Of a DNA stretch of 64,000 bases, positions 46,313 to 57,814 are shown piece after piece. The DNA comes from Beverwykella pulmonaria (Eukaryota > Ascomycota > Dothideomycetes > Pleosporales > Melanommataceae): NCBI GenBank assembly GCA_001599595.1, contig BCHH01000001.1:850305-914304 (forward strand). The letters run 5' to 3'. The position numbers and the translations under genes are program-made. The notes under the pieces were generated by a model. It saw only the letters and a list, made by a program, of their open reading frames with translations, ran no database searches and was not told the origin of the DNA. Numbering within the stretch: position 1 is the first letter of the stretch; every line of letters starts with the position of its first letter.

Positions 46313-47100
46313 TCACTCCTCCCTACTCACAATCCCACTGTCCCTCGACTTGTTCATCACCGCCCTCCCGCTCTCCTCCCACGGATACCCACCCACTGTA
46401 ACATTATATCCATAGGAGTCTGTCCCAACAGCAACCTCATACTCTGCAAATCCAATACATCCGCCTTTGTAATACAAAAGTTGCGCTGCCAGACATCCAA
46501 GAAACTGGGAACAGGCTTGCGGTAAGGCGGTAGGAGGGAAGAGTCGAGCACTAGGGATACGAGGAAGTAGAGACGGGATGGAGTGTCCGGACTGTGAGAG
46601 AATGAGGTGAAGGTTCGGGTACCGGTCGAAGTGGCTAGAGAGGTATAAACGCCGAATCAGAAACGGAGACGTTGCACGATGAGCGTGGAAATTCGTAAGA
46701 AGCGGCCCGACAAGGGTATCTGGGTATGCGCCTGTGAGCTCGGAAATTTAACTCTAATCAGCACCGACGCAAAACTCCAAGCCGATCACTTACCTTCTCC
46801 CGTGACGGAAAAACAGCCCGCAACGCAACCGGGACCCTAACCTCACGGCGACCGCCCAACCCCTCGCCCTCACTTCCACCCACTCCACCCCTCCATACCA
46901 CCACCACCCCTGCCACAAACCTATACTTACTCGCATACCCACTCGACTCCTTTCCCGCCTCCCTGCCCTGAGCTGGCAACATCGCGAGCGCCGCGAACCG
47001 ATCGGGGGTTGTGTGCGTTTGAAGCACGCATGTCGCGGACGTGGGAGGGGCTGAGAGTTTTAAGCTTGGAGAGCGTGGGCAGCGGGATTAAGGACAGGGC
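46313..47100 (-). pseudogene. Frame-broken amidohydrolase (ACMSD / dihydroxybenzoate-decarboxylase-like)
   Basis: Family-like sequence runs right to left but changes frame. 47060-46760 encodes TTPDRFAALAMLPAQ and YRFVAGVVV. After an intron-like gap (donor GTAAGT, about 46 nt) comes GPLLTNFHAHRATSP and RYPNLHLILSQSGHSIP. Then the match moves to another frame (46551 to ~46415: FLDVWQRNFCITKADVLDL, QTPMDIML) and returns to the former frame for GYPWEESGRAVMNK until the stop at 46313. These segments correspond to the middle and C-terminal parts of the ACMSD-type amidohydrolase barrel (purported decarboxylases of aromatic acids). The N-terminal HxH metal-binding strand is missing. Two shifts plus an absent N-terminus argue for a pseudogene, although assembly indels could mimic the two shifts. 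Confidence 0.6.
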
Positions 47101-47877
47101 TGCTTTAGAAGGGGGGACGTGGATGTGCCATAGGAGATTAGAAGCAAGAGGTAGGACTATTCAGTTGCGATGAGCGGGCACGTGGTCATGATTGTCGAGG
47201 TGTGTTATGGGTTAAGAGCGCTGGCGATGATGCTGGGTGTTTGGAGTAATAGTGTCTAGGGAAAAGGGAGTTTTAGGATCGTGGAAACAGGCACAATGGG
47301 TGGATGCTTAAAGCTCCGAGAGAGATAGCAAGTATGAACTGCGGGCAGTGAGGAAGGCGTATTGACAGTCCTAGCAATGGGGCAGTTCACATGTTGAAGA
47401 ATGTTGGAGGTACATCATTAAGAATTGTAATTAACATGCTACTTCTGACTCGCTCTATCGCTCTATCGCTCAAACGCTCAACTAGTAACTGAAATTGAAA
47501 CGCGCTAGTGCTGTTCGCGATAACAGTGACATATGGATGCTCTCCCCACACACATACTCTTCCATCTAACGGCTCTGCCATGCTCTCTGGGGCGGGACTT
47601 GATCGATTGGTGTTGCTAATAATAGTGGTGCGGGATGTGACGACGGGGTGCTCGGAGCGACGCGTCATTAGACGAAGTGCTTTTGGTGTTGGGCAGCGGG
47701 CGTTTGATAGACGAAGGTGTCGTCGGCTTAGTTGGCCGGATGATGGTGGGATGCGATAACGGTGGTGGCGAATGACTCATGCTTTTGTCACTTCCAACGC
47801 TTGGTCGTGAGGGTTGCTTTTGCTGGTGGGGTAATCTTGCTTCGACTTCCCCTTTCGAATCATCGCGCTCGTGATGC
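47101..47877. other. Intergenic
   Basis: 0.78 kb between the relic and a small minus-strand gene. It contains a short degenerate repeat (CTCTATCGCT twice, 47450-47470). No supported gene. Confidence 0.35.
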
Positions 47878-48129
47878 TCATCGTCCTTTCTTGCTTCCGA
47901 GGGTGAATGCTCTTCGCCTGAATATGCTGGCTTTGCTCTCTTCGGTGGGAGATTTAGGACTGTAGCTTCCTAACCGAGAGGTGCTAGATTGAGAGCTCGA
48001 AGATGAATGGGAAGTAGATCGTTTACGGCCCTCTTCGGCGAGGATGTCCTCTAGAGAGACGTTGAGGTGGGGGTGTGAGTACGCGGGGGCTTCTGAGGGC
48101 TCGAGGAGTTCGACGAATTTAGAAGTCAT
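47878..48129 (-). CDS. Small hypothetical protein, Ser-rich
   Basis: 83 residues from the ATG at 48129 (MTSKFVELLEPSEAPAYSHP). The open frame continues upstream, but that part is low-complexity and probably 5' UTR. A conserved-looking motif NVSLEDILAEEGRKR precedes a Ser run, and the end is basic: IFRRRAFTLGSKKGR. No domain is recognised. The composition (acidic N-part, Ser-rich middle, basic tail) suggests a disordered protein that could be phosphorylated. I am moderately confident that it is a real gene, because the motif pair SLEDIL / RRRAFTLG does not look random, but I have no family name. Confidence 0.5.
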   Translation of the reverse strand: MTSKFVELLEPSEAPAYSHPHLNVSLEDILAEEGRKRSTSHSSSSSQSSTSRLGSYSPKSPTEESKASIFRRRAFTLGSKKGR

Positions 48130-49641
48130 GGTTGTGTATGGTGTTGGGATGGACTTGAACGAAGTCGATATTGGCAGACTCGACGGAATGGATGTCTGAA
48201 CAAGAATCGAGGTACTCGCGGGGTGAGGGGTCAAGGATAAGATATATGTATCAACAGGTATCCTTGTCAAAAGATTGCCCAAAAGGTTCCGCGGCGGTGC
48301 AAACAACGTCGTTCAGCGTTCTAGACTCCGTAACGTCTTGTGCGTGGTCGAGAAGGTGCGAATAACAAATTTAATGGAACGGAACTGTTGAACAGCTAAT
48401 GGGCTCTGTGGGAAGTAGGGGGGGACGGCTAGCAATGCAGGGGAGGAGGCAGACTTTTAAGCTTGGGATGGAGGAGCACGCGGACAATCCACACAGCGGG
48501 ATTCAGGGTCCAGGATGGAATTAGCCCACTTGTGTGTCGATCGCATCTCGAACGCATAAAGCCGGGGTTCAAGGGCAGGGATGACGGCAGGTGCATTCTG
48601 GGCTGTGGCACAGGACCCGCTGACAAGTGGCAGTTTTTCGACACGGACAGAACCGGTTGAAGGAGCGTGCTGGTCCCGCTGTGAGGTGCCAGAAATAGCA
48701 ATGCCTGCGGCTGTCATCTGGCGACCGTCGCCGAAACGTTCAGCAACAACGACGCCGACGACGACGCCGAAGGCGACGGCCGAACAGCATGGCTACGAAT
48801 GAACCGACCCCCTCTCTTGACCACACTCGTCTCCTCCTGCGCCATCCAATTCTTTGCGCCCGAACAAGGCGTCGAATAAGATTGCCACGACGGTTTTACC
48901 CAGCCGTCTCCAGTTAATGCAATGGTGTGGAGCACAGAGCGAGTCGTCGTCTACCGACGGTCCGCAGCAAAAATTGCACGGGGTTTTGCCACACTCATTA
49001 CTGCTTTCGCGTGCGCAAGGAGTCACAATCGATAACCCTCAGAGTACCACGAATGCGATCGGCGGCGATCAGCGCGATGTGCGACACAACACCACAACTG
49101 CCGTTTCGTCTCGAGTTTTGGTGTTGAAACAGCCTTCACAGCATCCTTTGAAAGAGTGCAAAGGATACTTTCGGCTTCGGTTTACCAGTCCTTGCCCAAA
49201 GTTTACTTGTTTTTGCTGCGCGCACGAGATCAATGTCCGTATCCACAGCCAATGACGTATTTGGCGAGCAGCCACCACACAGCCGTCGCCCTCCTGACCA
49301 CTGCTTGGCCGATGTCCGAATTCCTCCTCTACCCGCAATGCAGCGGTTTGCCGGTTGTTCTTGCCAGCTAATCACCCATTTTGAATGCGCCGGCGCACTC
49401 GCTGTACGCGCCGTTCTGTCCAACGACATCATAGTGCGTTAGGTCATCAACTATCCCAACGAAACCCTGCGTAACGCCACGACAGCCATATTGCGGAACC
49501 CTCGGGCTACCAAGAGTGGGAAATAGTGCGCTGCAACTACCGTGCAGCAGGCATTCCTATTGTAGGTTATGTTGCCTATTTCGTCATGTTTAATATTGAT
49601 GTGTGCTGCACACGCAGCCTTGGTCGGCACTTTCCACTAAA
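48130..49641. other. Intergenic, 1.5 kb
   Basis: No supported gene. Overlapping short frames on both strands, none with family resemblance. It contains the promoter of the small gene at its left end and the DBR1 3' flank at its right end. Confidence 0.35.
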
Positions 49642-51407
49642 TTATTGACCACGTCCACGGCCTCGTCCTACAGGTGCGTGGTTGGGGTTAAACCCTCCAC
49701 GAAACCCTCGACCGCCACCACGACCGCGTCCTCGCCCTTGCCCTCGACCTCTGTATCCGCCTCGTTGTCCACGACCGCCCCCGCCTCTATCGGCCCATTC
49801 CGACTCTCGCCGTGGACCCTGTTGCATCCTCTGCATTCGTTCTTCGTCTGACGCGTGGAAAGCATTCGGTATCTGTATCAAGTCACAGAAAGTTTGCGTA
49901 TGCGGGTTGGTGTACTCTTGCGGTGAACCATCGACACGAATGCCCAACGCAGGATCGTATACGTGCGCAGTTTGCTCAAAATCGTCCGGGATCACCATTC
50001 TCCCCGCCTTGACAAGATTTGCTTCCACCCATTCCATCTCTTGCTCAATCCGTGGTCGGTAGAAAGTATCGCCCTTATCCTCGGGTACTTGAGCATCAGG
50101 GTCCCCGACTTGTAAGTCCTTGGCAAAGACACGGGTGATTGCAAGCCATTCCGTGTCGTACTCTAGCCTCAGCGGTCGTTCGAAATCAGCCGGAGAATGT
50201 GGAGTGATTTGCAGAAGCTGCAGAAAGTGTCTGTTCGGTAAGCATTTGTCCAGTGCTAGAAACTTGGTGGTTTTATTCGTTATTTCCGAGGGAAATGGTA
50301 ATGTTTCTGTCATGTCGGTTGCCGGACGTGCAAACGACTCAGGCAATAGGTCTCGAATATTTTGTGGTACTTGTTCGGATGCACTGGTCACCCCATTCTG
50401 TTTCTCGCGGTCCATCGTTGTTTTCTTTTGCTCCGGCAATGCAGGCTGTGATGCAACATCATCATCCATATCAAGGTCGAGGTCAATTTCCTCTTCGTTC
50501 TTCGCTACTAGCGTGGGCTGAACACCATCCATATCGATCTCAACCTCATCAGCGTTCTTTAGGGTTGTAGAAACATCATTCGGGGCTGCAGGATTCGAGC
50601 TTTGTACATCTTGGTGTTCCCATACTGCAGCATATTTGACATGCATGTGTGCACTAAACCAGTGTGCAGGTCGAAGCCTCTCTAAGACCTTCGCAGCGGC
50701 CACGCTTCCGAGCGTGCCGTCTTTCGCCTCCTGTTCGAAATGCGACTTGACCCGGAAAAGTTGTTGATGGTTTCCTTTCCACACCACGCTGCGCGGCCAG
50801 TCATGGCTGATCCCGATGTCAACTTGGGAGCGAATTTGTAGAAGCTTGCGAGTGTCAAGCTCTCTAACATGATAGATGCTTCTTACATCACTGTCATTGT
50901 ATGGAAGACGTTCGTAGTGCGGCTTCTTGTAGTTGTAGCCCTTCCAAATGCCAGAGAGACCAGCGATGCGGAGCGGGCCAAGTCGAATAACATTTGCAGC
51001 CCCCATATAGTAGATGTTGGGTGCAGCCCAACCTCCATAGTATAGTTCCCACATATAATTGCTCGCCTCGTGGTTGCCCCCGACAAACACTGTTAGATAA
51101 GGAGCAGTCCGGGTCCCGGAGTAGTACTCATGAAAATCATGCATGGCATAGTACTTTGCTGGCATGGAGACGGCTTTGAGGTCAAGCGCGTTGCGGACGG
51201 CCTACCCAGTCAGGTATATGTCCCTAGAAGAAAGACTTGAGATCTCACCTGGAAGTCTCCGCCAATAATCAGTAGATCTACGCCTTCCCAGCCCTTGAGC
51301 TCACAGGACTTATTGATGGATGCATAGATATCATGCAATGTGCCATGGCCACAACCTTCTACGGCTATGCGCAGGCCTTCTTTTATGAGTAATGCTGGCG
51401 ACGCCAT
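49642..51407 (-). CDS. DBR1: RNA lariat debranching enzyme
   Basis: Two exons (51407-51249, 51201-49642) close to 572 residues. The metallophosphoesterase core is complete: RIAVEGCGHGTLHDIY (first metal motif), IIGGDFQ across the splice, GGNHEASNYMWELYYGGW, GISHDWPRSV and SAHMHVKYAA. These are the Dbr1 signatures, including the Cys in the first motif that separates Dbr1 from other phosphoesterases. A variable acidic linker (residues ~280-350) separates it from the C-terminal Dbr1 domain (FLALDKCLPNRHFLQLLQI). The last ~50 residues are a Gly-Arg repeat tail (RGG/GRG). The enzyme hydrolyses the 2'-5' bond of excised intron lariats. It is divergent from the RNase P/MRP subunit gene, with 288 bp between starts. 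Confidence 0.95.
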
Positions 51408-51695
51408 GCCTTGAACTCCCAACCCAAGCTGTGATATTAGTAAAAAGGCGAGCACAGTCGTAGTCAAGAAACCGTCGATACTGGTGCAGCAATTAGTCGA
51501 GTAACGTTTAGACGCGATTAATTGAAATGTGTTTGAGGGGAGTCCAGAGGTGACTCAAGGAATTGTGGTTGGTCGTCGACGAATCTTTTGAGCGAGTTAG
51601 CGTCGGTAGTCGGCGTTTAGCAAACGAACACGTGAAACTCTAAGCAAAAGCACCTGAGCAATTCACGCTCTTCCCCTTCGCAAGAATATACATCA
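51408..51695. promoter_or_regulatory. Shared divergent promoter, DBR1 / Rpr2-family gene
   Basis: 288 bp separate the two start codons, so both promoters must overlap here. No specific element identified. Confidence 0.6.
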
Positions 51696-52286
51696 ATGGC
51701 CAGAATCGACCCTCTCCAGTCGAGACTAGACTTTCTTCAAAAAGCAGCACATCTGCTCACGATTCCGTCTCCAACAACTTCGGCAACACTTGGAGCGGCA
51801 CGCGACAAGCTTTTCCAGGAGCAGGATGCAGATTTGGGGGCGTCGAAGAAAGAATGGAATGCTTTACGCCGCGGAGTCTGCGGTGCCTGCGGAAATGTAA
51901 TGATACCTGGAAGGTCATGTAGGGTGTCACATCGTACACGCCCGGGCAAAGTTGGTAACAGGAGGAATGAGGAGACGCTGAAGCCATCAAGCAGTCCAGA
52001 AAAAGATCTCGAATATTCCTGCTTGAGATGCAATCGCAGTACCATCCAGGCCCTGCCACCTCGACCCTCGAGACACATGAAGCAAAAAACGCGTGGAAAT
52101 GACATTGGAACCATTATTGACGCGTCTATCTCTCGGGAAAAGGCTACAGAAGCCACCAAATCGGCGAATGCGAGCAGCAAACAGAGGAAGAAAACTCGAA
52201 AAGGTGGACTCCAGGCGCTCCTTGAAAAGAACAAGACGCAGACGTTGGGATCTGCAGGACTTGATTTGATGGATTTCATGCAGTGA
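51696..52286 (+). CDS. RNase P/MRP subunit, Rpr2/Rpp21/Snm1 family
   Basis: A single exon of 196 residues starts at MARIDPLQSRLDFLQKAAHL. The N-terminal two helices are followed by a zinc ribbon: C62-G-A-C65 (GVCGACGNVMIPG) and C-L-R-C (residues ~107-110), the four-Cys pattern of the family. The C-terminal third is Lys/Ser-rich and ends GLQALLEKNKTQTLG...DLMDFMQ. In yeast, Rpr2 belongs to RNase P (tRNA 5' maturation) and Snm1 to RNase MRP (rRNA processing). The basic C-terminal extension and the GLQALL motif favour the Snm1-like side, but I cannot separate them without alignment. Confidence 0.85.
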   Translation: MARIDPLQSRLDFLQKAAHLLTIPSPTTSATLGAARDKLFQEQDADLGASKKEWNALRRGVCGACGNVMIPGRSCRVSHRTRPGKVGNRRNEETLKPSSSPEKDLEYSCLRCNRSTIQALPPRPSRHMKQKTRGNDIGTIIDASISREKATEATKSANASSKQRKKTRKGGLQALLEKNKTQTLGSAGLDLMDFMQ

Positions 52287-52464
52287 AGGACTCAGCGTTG
52301 TAAGTGCAAGGCTGAGAAGCGACTAGAATGACCCCGCCATTGGCCGCGGGGCTCAAAAACTTTCTGACGTTTCGTCACTGTGCACTCGAACTTTTTACAA
52401 CAACACAACCACGCTCTATCAACACATCCAAAGACTACTCCAAACTATCCTAACAACGTTAAAC

Positions 52465-54047
52465 ATGGCACAGCAGAGTCTCGCCAAGGACCTCTTCGAG
52501 GATATGGGCCGGAAGGTTGCAGAGACGAGCGCGCAAGAAGGCGACGATGACATGAAAGTTGTCGATGTAATCGAGAGTTTGTGCATGAACTGCCATGAAG
52601 ATGTACGTTATTCACAGCGATGACAGGCCTATCAACAGCTGACCTTTAGTAGGGCACCACTCGTCTACTCCTCACCAAAATCCCATTCTTCCGCGAGATT
52701 GTAATTATGTCCTTCGACTGCCCACACTGCCACTTCAAGAATGCCGAGATCCAGTCAGCTGGCGAGATACAACAGCAGGGAGTCAAATATACTTTCAAGG
52801 TTGAAAAGCAGGAAGATTTGAGCCGGCAGGTCGTGAAGAGCGATACAGCCGTCTTCAGGATCGAGAACATCGATTTGGAGATTCCAGCAGGGCGAGGACA
52901 ATTGTCGAACGTAGAAGGAATTCTCAGCATGGTTGCGCAAGACCTTGAGCAAAAGCAGGAAGAGCGCAAGCAAGTCATGCCTGAAGTGTACGAAAAGATC
53001 CAAGGCATAATACAGACCGTGAAGCAGATGTCGAATGCGGAAAAGCTGCCCTTCACAATCACGATCGACGACCCAGCTGGAAACTCTTCGTTCGAGCCAT
53101 CCCCAGACGACCCCGCAGGAAAATATGCCAGAATCGAGTACAAGCGAAGTGCTGCAGAGAATGAGGTTTTGGGTCTTGGAGACACTACAGGGGATACCGC
53201 AGACGATGTAACAGGCAAGACTACGGGAGAGGCGCCAGCAACCGAGATACGCCCGGAATACCACGCTGCGCAGATGTACCCAGCCATGCCAACTGAACAG
53301 ATGGTGAACAACGTCGATGAGGACGAAATCGTGGAGAACCAAGTGTATTCATTTCCTGCAACATGCCCCGGATGCACGAGGTCCTGCACGACAAACATGA
53401 AGATGGTCAACATTCCACATTTCAAGCAGGTGGTGCTTATGAGCACGGTCTGCGAGCACTGCGGTTGTAAGTCATGTTGGTGTGCTGGTTAACAACGCGA
53501 TCGCTAACACATGTTAGATCGGAGCAACGAGGTGAAAACTGGAGGCGAGGTCCCAGAGAAAGGCCGCCGAATCACTCTAGCCGTCAACACCAACGAGGAC
53601 CTTTCGCGCGATATTCTCAAAGCGGAATCGTGCGCCATGTCATGTCCGGAACTCAACCTCAGTGTCGAGCCCGGAACCCTCGGCGGACGGTTCACCACGG
53701 TTGAAGGGATCCTCACTCAGGTTCGCGATGATCTCCACTCTTCCATATTCGATACTGGCGATGGAGGCGACTCGATGGAGGCAGCGGCCAAGGGGAAGTG
53801 GGATTCTTTCTTCGACAAGCTGACCGAGGCCATCAATGGCAACATCAAATTCACCATCATTCTCGAGGATCCTCTTGCAAGCAGCTACGTCCAGAGTTTC
53901 ACGGCGCCAGAGCCAGACCCGCAGTTGACGCTGGAGGAATACGAGCGGACTAGCGAGGAGGAGGAGAACTTGGGTCTGAATGATATCAAGACGGAGGGGT
54001 ACGAACAAGATGCAGAGGCAAACGGCGTCACGACCAACGGCACGTGA
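52465..54047 (+). CDS. ZPR1: Zinc finger protein ZPR1
   Basis: Three exons (52465-52602, 52653-53466, 53518-54047) close to 493 residues. The tandem ZPR1 architecture is complete. The first C4 finger has C40-x2-C43 and C69-P-H-C72 (SLCMNCHED...FDCPHCHFKN), followed by a beta domain with EDLSRQVVKSDTAVFRIENI and GQLSNVEGIL. The second finger (TCPGCTRSC and CEHCGC) is followed by a repeat of the same domain (NEDLSRDILKAESC, GGRFTTVEGIL). A Glu-rich C-terminus ends the chain. ZPR1 assists folding of elongation factor eEF1A and binds it in yeast and animals. The 178-bp gap upstream holds the promoter. Introns are about 50 nt. Confidence 0.95.
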
Positions 54048-54213
54048 GAAGGCATAGCTTTCTGATTTCCTTACTTGCATTTTGGATTGGGTTGGCCGGT
54101 AGATACCAGGCTTCGTCGGCCATATAGAGCAGCATCTTTCAAAAGCTTCATGATGCATTCAGAAAGCTTATAGACTCTTTCCCTTGTGCACTCGAGTGAT
54201 TACCTGGTCCAAC

Positions 54214-54930
54214 TCATCCAGCCAGAGGGTTTGCATGTATGATAACATTCGTGATCTCGACTCGCTCCTTGGGCCTTGACTTCTTGTCCACAGGGATCTT
54301 CTCCAGATCATCCAGCACCTCTATGCCCTCTATGACTTTGCCGAAAACTGTGTTTTTGCCGTCCAAATGCGGGGCAGGCGCAAACGTGATGAAGAACTGG
54401 CTACCATTAGAGTCGGGCCCTTTATTCGCCATGCTGACAATCCCCCTGGCATTGTGCCTGAGCGCTGGTCGTATTTCGTCTTCGAAGAGCCCGTTGGGCG
54501 TGTCGTAGATGGAGGTGGAGCTCTTGGACTTTGGGTCGGACGCAGGGCTGCCGGCCTGCGCCATGAAGTTGGGGATCAGGCGGTGGAAGGGACTGCCATT
54601 GTAGAAGCCGGAGGCGCAGAGCGCGAGGAAGTTTTCGGCCGTCTTGGGGACAGACTCGCAGAAGATCTCGATCTTGATCTCACCGCGCGAGGTGTAGAGC
54701 TGGCGTGCGGGTTAGCCAGGAAGCAAGCACGCGGCGGAGAGTCAGCGTGGCCATGGTAGTAGATTATGCAGTCAGGCCGAGTGTGTTTGACACACGTCTT
54801 GCTGAGCCGGCAGGGCTGTGGTCGGAGAATTGGGAGCGCTCGGACGCGGCGCATTGTGAAGCTGTGCAGATGCTGTGCGAGGGCAGGGAGACGGGAAGCA
54901 AGGTACACAGATACTTACCGTGACAGACAT
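54214..54930 (-). CDS. Cyclophilin-type peptidyl-prolyl isomerase, PPIL3 (Cyp10) type
   Basis: Two exons (54930-54919, 54699-54214) close to 165 residues. The first exon is only 12 nt (MSVT), and the intron is long for this genome (219 nt). The domain starts LYTSRGEIKIEIFCESVPKTAENFLALC with no N-terminal extension, as in PPIL3/Cyp10. Active-site segments are FHRLIPNFMAQAG, GIVSMANKGPDSNGSQFFITFAPAPHLDGKNTVFGKVIEG. The conserved Arg of FHRxIPxFMxQ and the QFFIT motif are present, so isomerase activity is expected. PPIL3 proteins are associated with the spliceosome in animals. The frame is uninterrupted to the stop. Confidence 0.93.
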
Positions 54931-55667
54931 GGTGCGCGCGCAGTTCGTCGCGCATTACGGAATTTGCAGGGCGCCACTGCTTGCGAGAGAGGGGAGGAGC
55001 ATTCGCGGTGGTGGTGGCTTTGCGCTCTGCGCGAGTGAACTCGGTTCTCAGCTTCACGCCCCCAATCCGCATTGCCTGTCTGTCCATTGAGTGGCCCAAC
55101 TCCGACAGACCAGCAACCCCCGACCCGGCCCACGCCCCTTGTGTCTGTCTTTTCTGTCCCGCCGCCAGCGCGCTCGCTGTTACATCGTTCGCAATCCACT
55201 ATTCTTCCCCGTGGTAGCTGTGGTACTAGCAGCCGTCGCATGTTCATCCCGGCCCAGACCCCAGCCTATCACGACAAGACTCTCCCGCTGCCCACGACGC
55301 TCCACCCCAGCCCTACGAGCAACATCAACCACCGCACCCGCCCTCGCTCTCTTTACAGACTCCCCCGCCCCGTTGTGCCCTCGACCGCCTGCCTGTGCGA
55401 CCGGCTCGCTGCCGTCTGTACCCCGCCATTTCAGGATTCCTACGGCCGCATCGCAACCGCAACCGCAACCCCCCACGTCCCGCAACCGACAGGCTACGCA
55501 ACCCGCACAGCACCTGACGGTCTGCCCAGCGCAACATCCTGGAGTCCCCCGAGGCCCTCGAGCGCCAGTTGGGGAGGCGATAGAACAAGAGGAGGCCACA
55601 ACCTCGCCCATGCGGCTCTCTCTGCCATCCCAGGCCAGCGCCGACCATCCCGTCGTTGTGAATCATC
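54931..55667. promoter_or_regulatory. Divergent GC-rich intergenic, cyclophilin / arrestin-like gene
   Basis: 737 bp, C-rich on the plus strand. Two long overlapping frames on the plus strand (205 and 268 codons) are low-complexity Pro/Arg/Thr and have no family resemblance, so I treat this as promoter and 5' UTR. Confidence 0.4.
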
Positions 55668-57057
55668 ATGGCGGCCTTTGTGCGGGTCTCAGGACCGCCA
55701 AACAGTAATTTTTTGGTGGGATATCCGGGCATATCAGCGACACTGGTACGAATCTCTACACTTGATTTCTACGGATAGGGTCCAGCGCATCGTATTCTTG
55801 GCTGGAACGGGACATGAGCTGACACGTCCTTATTCGGTTAATGGATACATATATGTATATGTGCTAACCACCATGTAGCCACGCATAGAAGGCAAAGTCG
55901 AAATCCGGCCGCTGGTCGGAATATCTGCCCCAGTCCTCGTCTCCCTCGTCACAATCGCCCTGCAGCGCCGCGAAACAATACACCCCTCCGCCGACTCGGT
56001 CACCAAAAAGCATCTGGCGGCCCCGCGCAAGGAAATCACCGACATTGTCGGAAAACAGATGCTTCTATTCCAATGTCCGGCTGGAAAGGAATACGAAAGC
56101 GTGCTGTCCATGGACCTCCCCTTCGTAATATTCATACCGTATGGTCGTGGGGGCGAAGAAGTAGCGAGAAGGGTCCCGCCGGCAAGCTTACAGCTACCGA
56201 GTCGGACGGCTGAAACATTTTATGAGCTCGTCGTGACGGTTCAGCAGGGACATACAGAGCAAAAAAAATATTCATTTCCAGTCCCCATATCAAGATACGA
56301 CACCCTCTCCACATTTGGCATGTACAACCGACCGGAGAGCGCGGAGCGGGTCACCGATCACCTGGTCACGCTGGGGATTAGTCTGCCGCGATGGAGTTAT
56401 GGCCCCTTGGATCCGGTGTCAGTGTACATCAAACTGAGTCCAAATCCGGACTGGTTGTCCAAAGCCAAGAAGGTTACCATTCAGAAAATCACCGTCGGTA
56501 TAGATGAGGAGATCATTTTTAATCATGAAGGAGACGAACCCACGAGGAAGGTCAAAACATTAGCGAAGACAACGCAGGCTGTTGGTGTTAAGATGCCAGA
56601 AGCCGGATACTTCACAAATCTTGGCTTAGTGTTCCCGGCAAAAGATCTACGAGACTCAGAGGGCATCATTCCGAGGGGGAAGAAGGAGTTTCCCATGTAT
56701 GCTGTTAACGGGTTCACGACCACTGGTACACTTTACAAGATCGAGTACTATCTGACAGTTAAGGTTCGTTGGATAAGAGCATAACTATATTGGCATCTTC
56801 TTACTTCTATATAGGCACAAATGTCATCAGCAAGAGACATCCTCCTACGGCAGCCCATCGTTGTCTGCCCCTTCGATCACGCCGGTTGCAAAGAAGAGAT
56901 GGAAGCAATAGAACAGGCAGCCAAGGACGCCGCACACGTCACTCCCGACAACCCCATGCTACCGGCAAGCACCATCATCCGCGCAAACGAGTCAGGAGGA
57001 CTGAAAGCTCTGGGCATCGCCATCGTCGGGGGAGTACGAAAACCCCTCATCGAGTGA
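55668..57057 (+). CDS. Arrestin-like fold protein, fungal
   Basis: Three exons (55668-55745, 55879-56763, 56815-57057) close to 401 residues. The first exon encodes MAAFVRVSGPPNSNFLVGYPG, with the in-frame continuation PRIEGKVEIRPLVGISAPVLVSLVTIALQR, which resembles the first strands of arrestin-N domains. Later segments KEYESVLSMDLPFVIFIP, FYELVVTVQQ and VSVYIKLSPNPDWLSKAKKVTIQKITVGIDEEI fit alternating beta strands of an N- and C-arrestin sandwich. The end has IVVCPFDHAGCKEEMEAIEQ. Fungal arrestin-related proteins usually act as ubiquitin-ligase adaptors, but no PPxY motif is evident, so that role is uncertain. An earlier 133-nt intron ends in TAG after GCTAAC. Confidence 0.75.
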
Positions 57058-57814
57058 GGGGCTGATATGGCGGAGACTGGATCGATATAATTTTCGGAAC
57101 GAGCGACCGCGCTTGTTTTCGCGCTATATACCACCATTTCTCACGGACCGCGCAGAAGTATAAACAGCATTAGCATGCGGTGTTTGTTAGGCAGCGTTAA
57201 ACATCTGGGAAGGATCATTCACCACCGCAAGCAATTGGACATGGGAAAACTACGAGTATGCTGGCGCGGATATGAGGCACGGAATATACGGGCGTACAGG
57301 TGCTAGAGACGGGTCGGTCGAAACAGGGCACGCTTATACCATATCTGAATATCACAGCACTGGAGCTTGGAGCTTGGAGCCCGGGTTGCATGGATTTGCC
57401 ATTCTTTTGAATGGGTGGACTGGAAGGGATCTGGGTCGCATTTCTGTGGAGTTTTTGGCCATGGGATGGAATGGTGTGTGGAGAGGCCTTTATGACCGTT
57501 CTTTTTGAATTCTAATAAGGAGATTAGGGTGGATTGGGTGATGTAGGGTTGTAAGAGGGCAGAGATCAAGGAATGTGCACACAAGAGGATGTGAGAGACC
57601 AGTTACATTTAGAAAAGGTAACCCCGGTCGGGTAGTGCGACGAAGTAGTCAATGCCATCATATCTTTTCCATGACTCCATTCATCGAATCACTTCAGCAG
57701 CTCATCCCTTTGCTTCCTACTCATTCATGAACGGGTTTCCACTCGATCGGACTAATTCTTTCGGTGCCCGGAATCGTACGTAAGCCCCCCACCGCGCTCA
57801 TCCACTTCATCCTC
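57058..57814. other. Intergenic, convergent arrestin-like and small gene
   Basis: 0.76 kb with only short frames. No repeat or RNA gene seen. Confidence 0.35.

Noticed and set aside
52646..53446. Minus-strand open frame of 266 codons
   Set aside because: Antisense shadow of ZPR1 exon 2, which has clear zinc-finger motifs.
55072..55878. Plus-strand open frame of 268 codons
   Set aside because: Low-complexity GC-driven frame across a divergent promoter; overlaps the first exon and intron of the arrestin-like gene in another frame.
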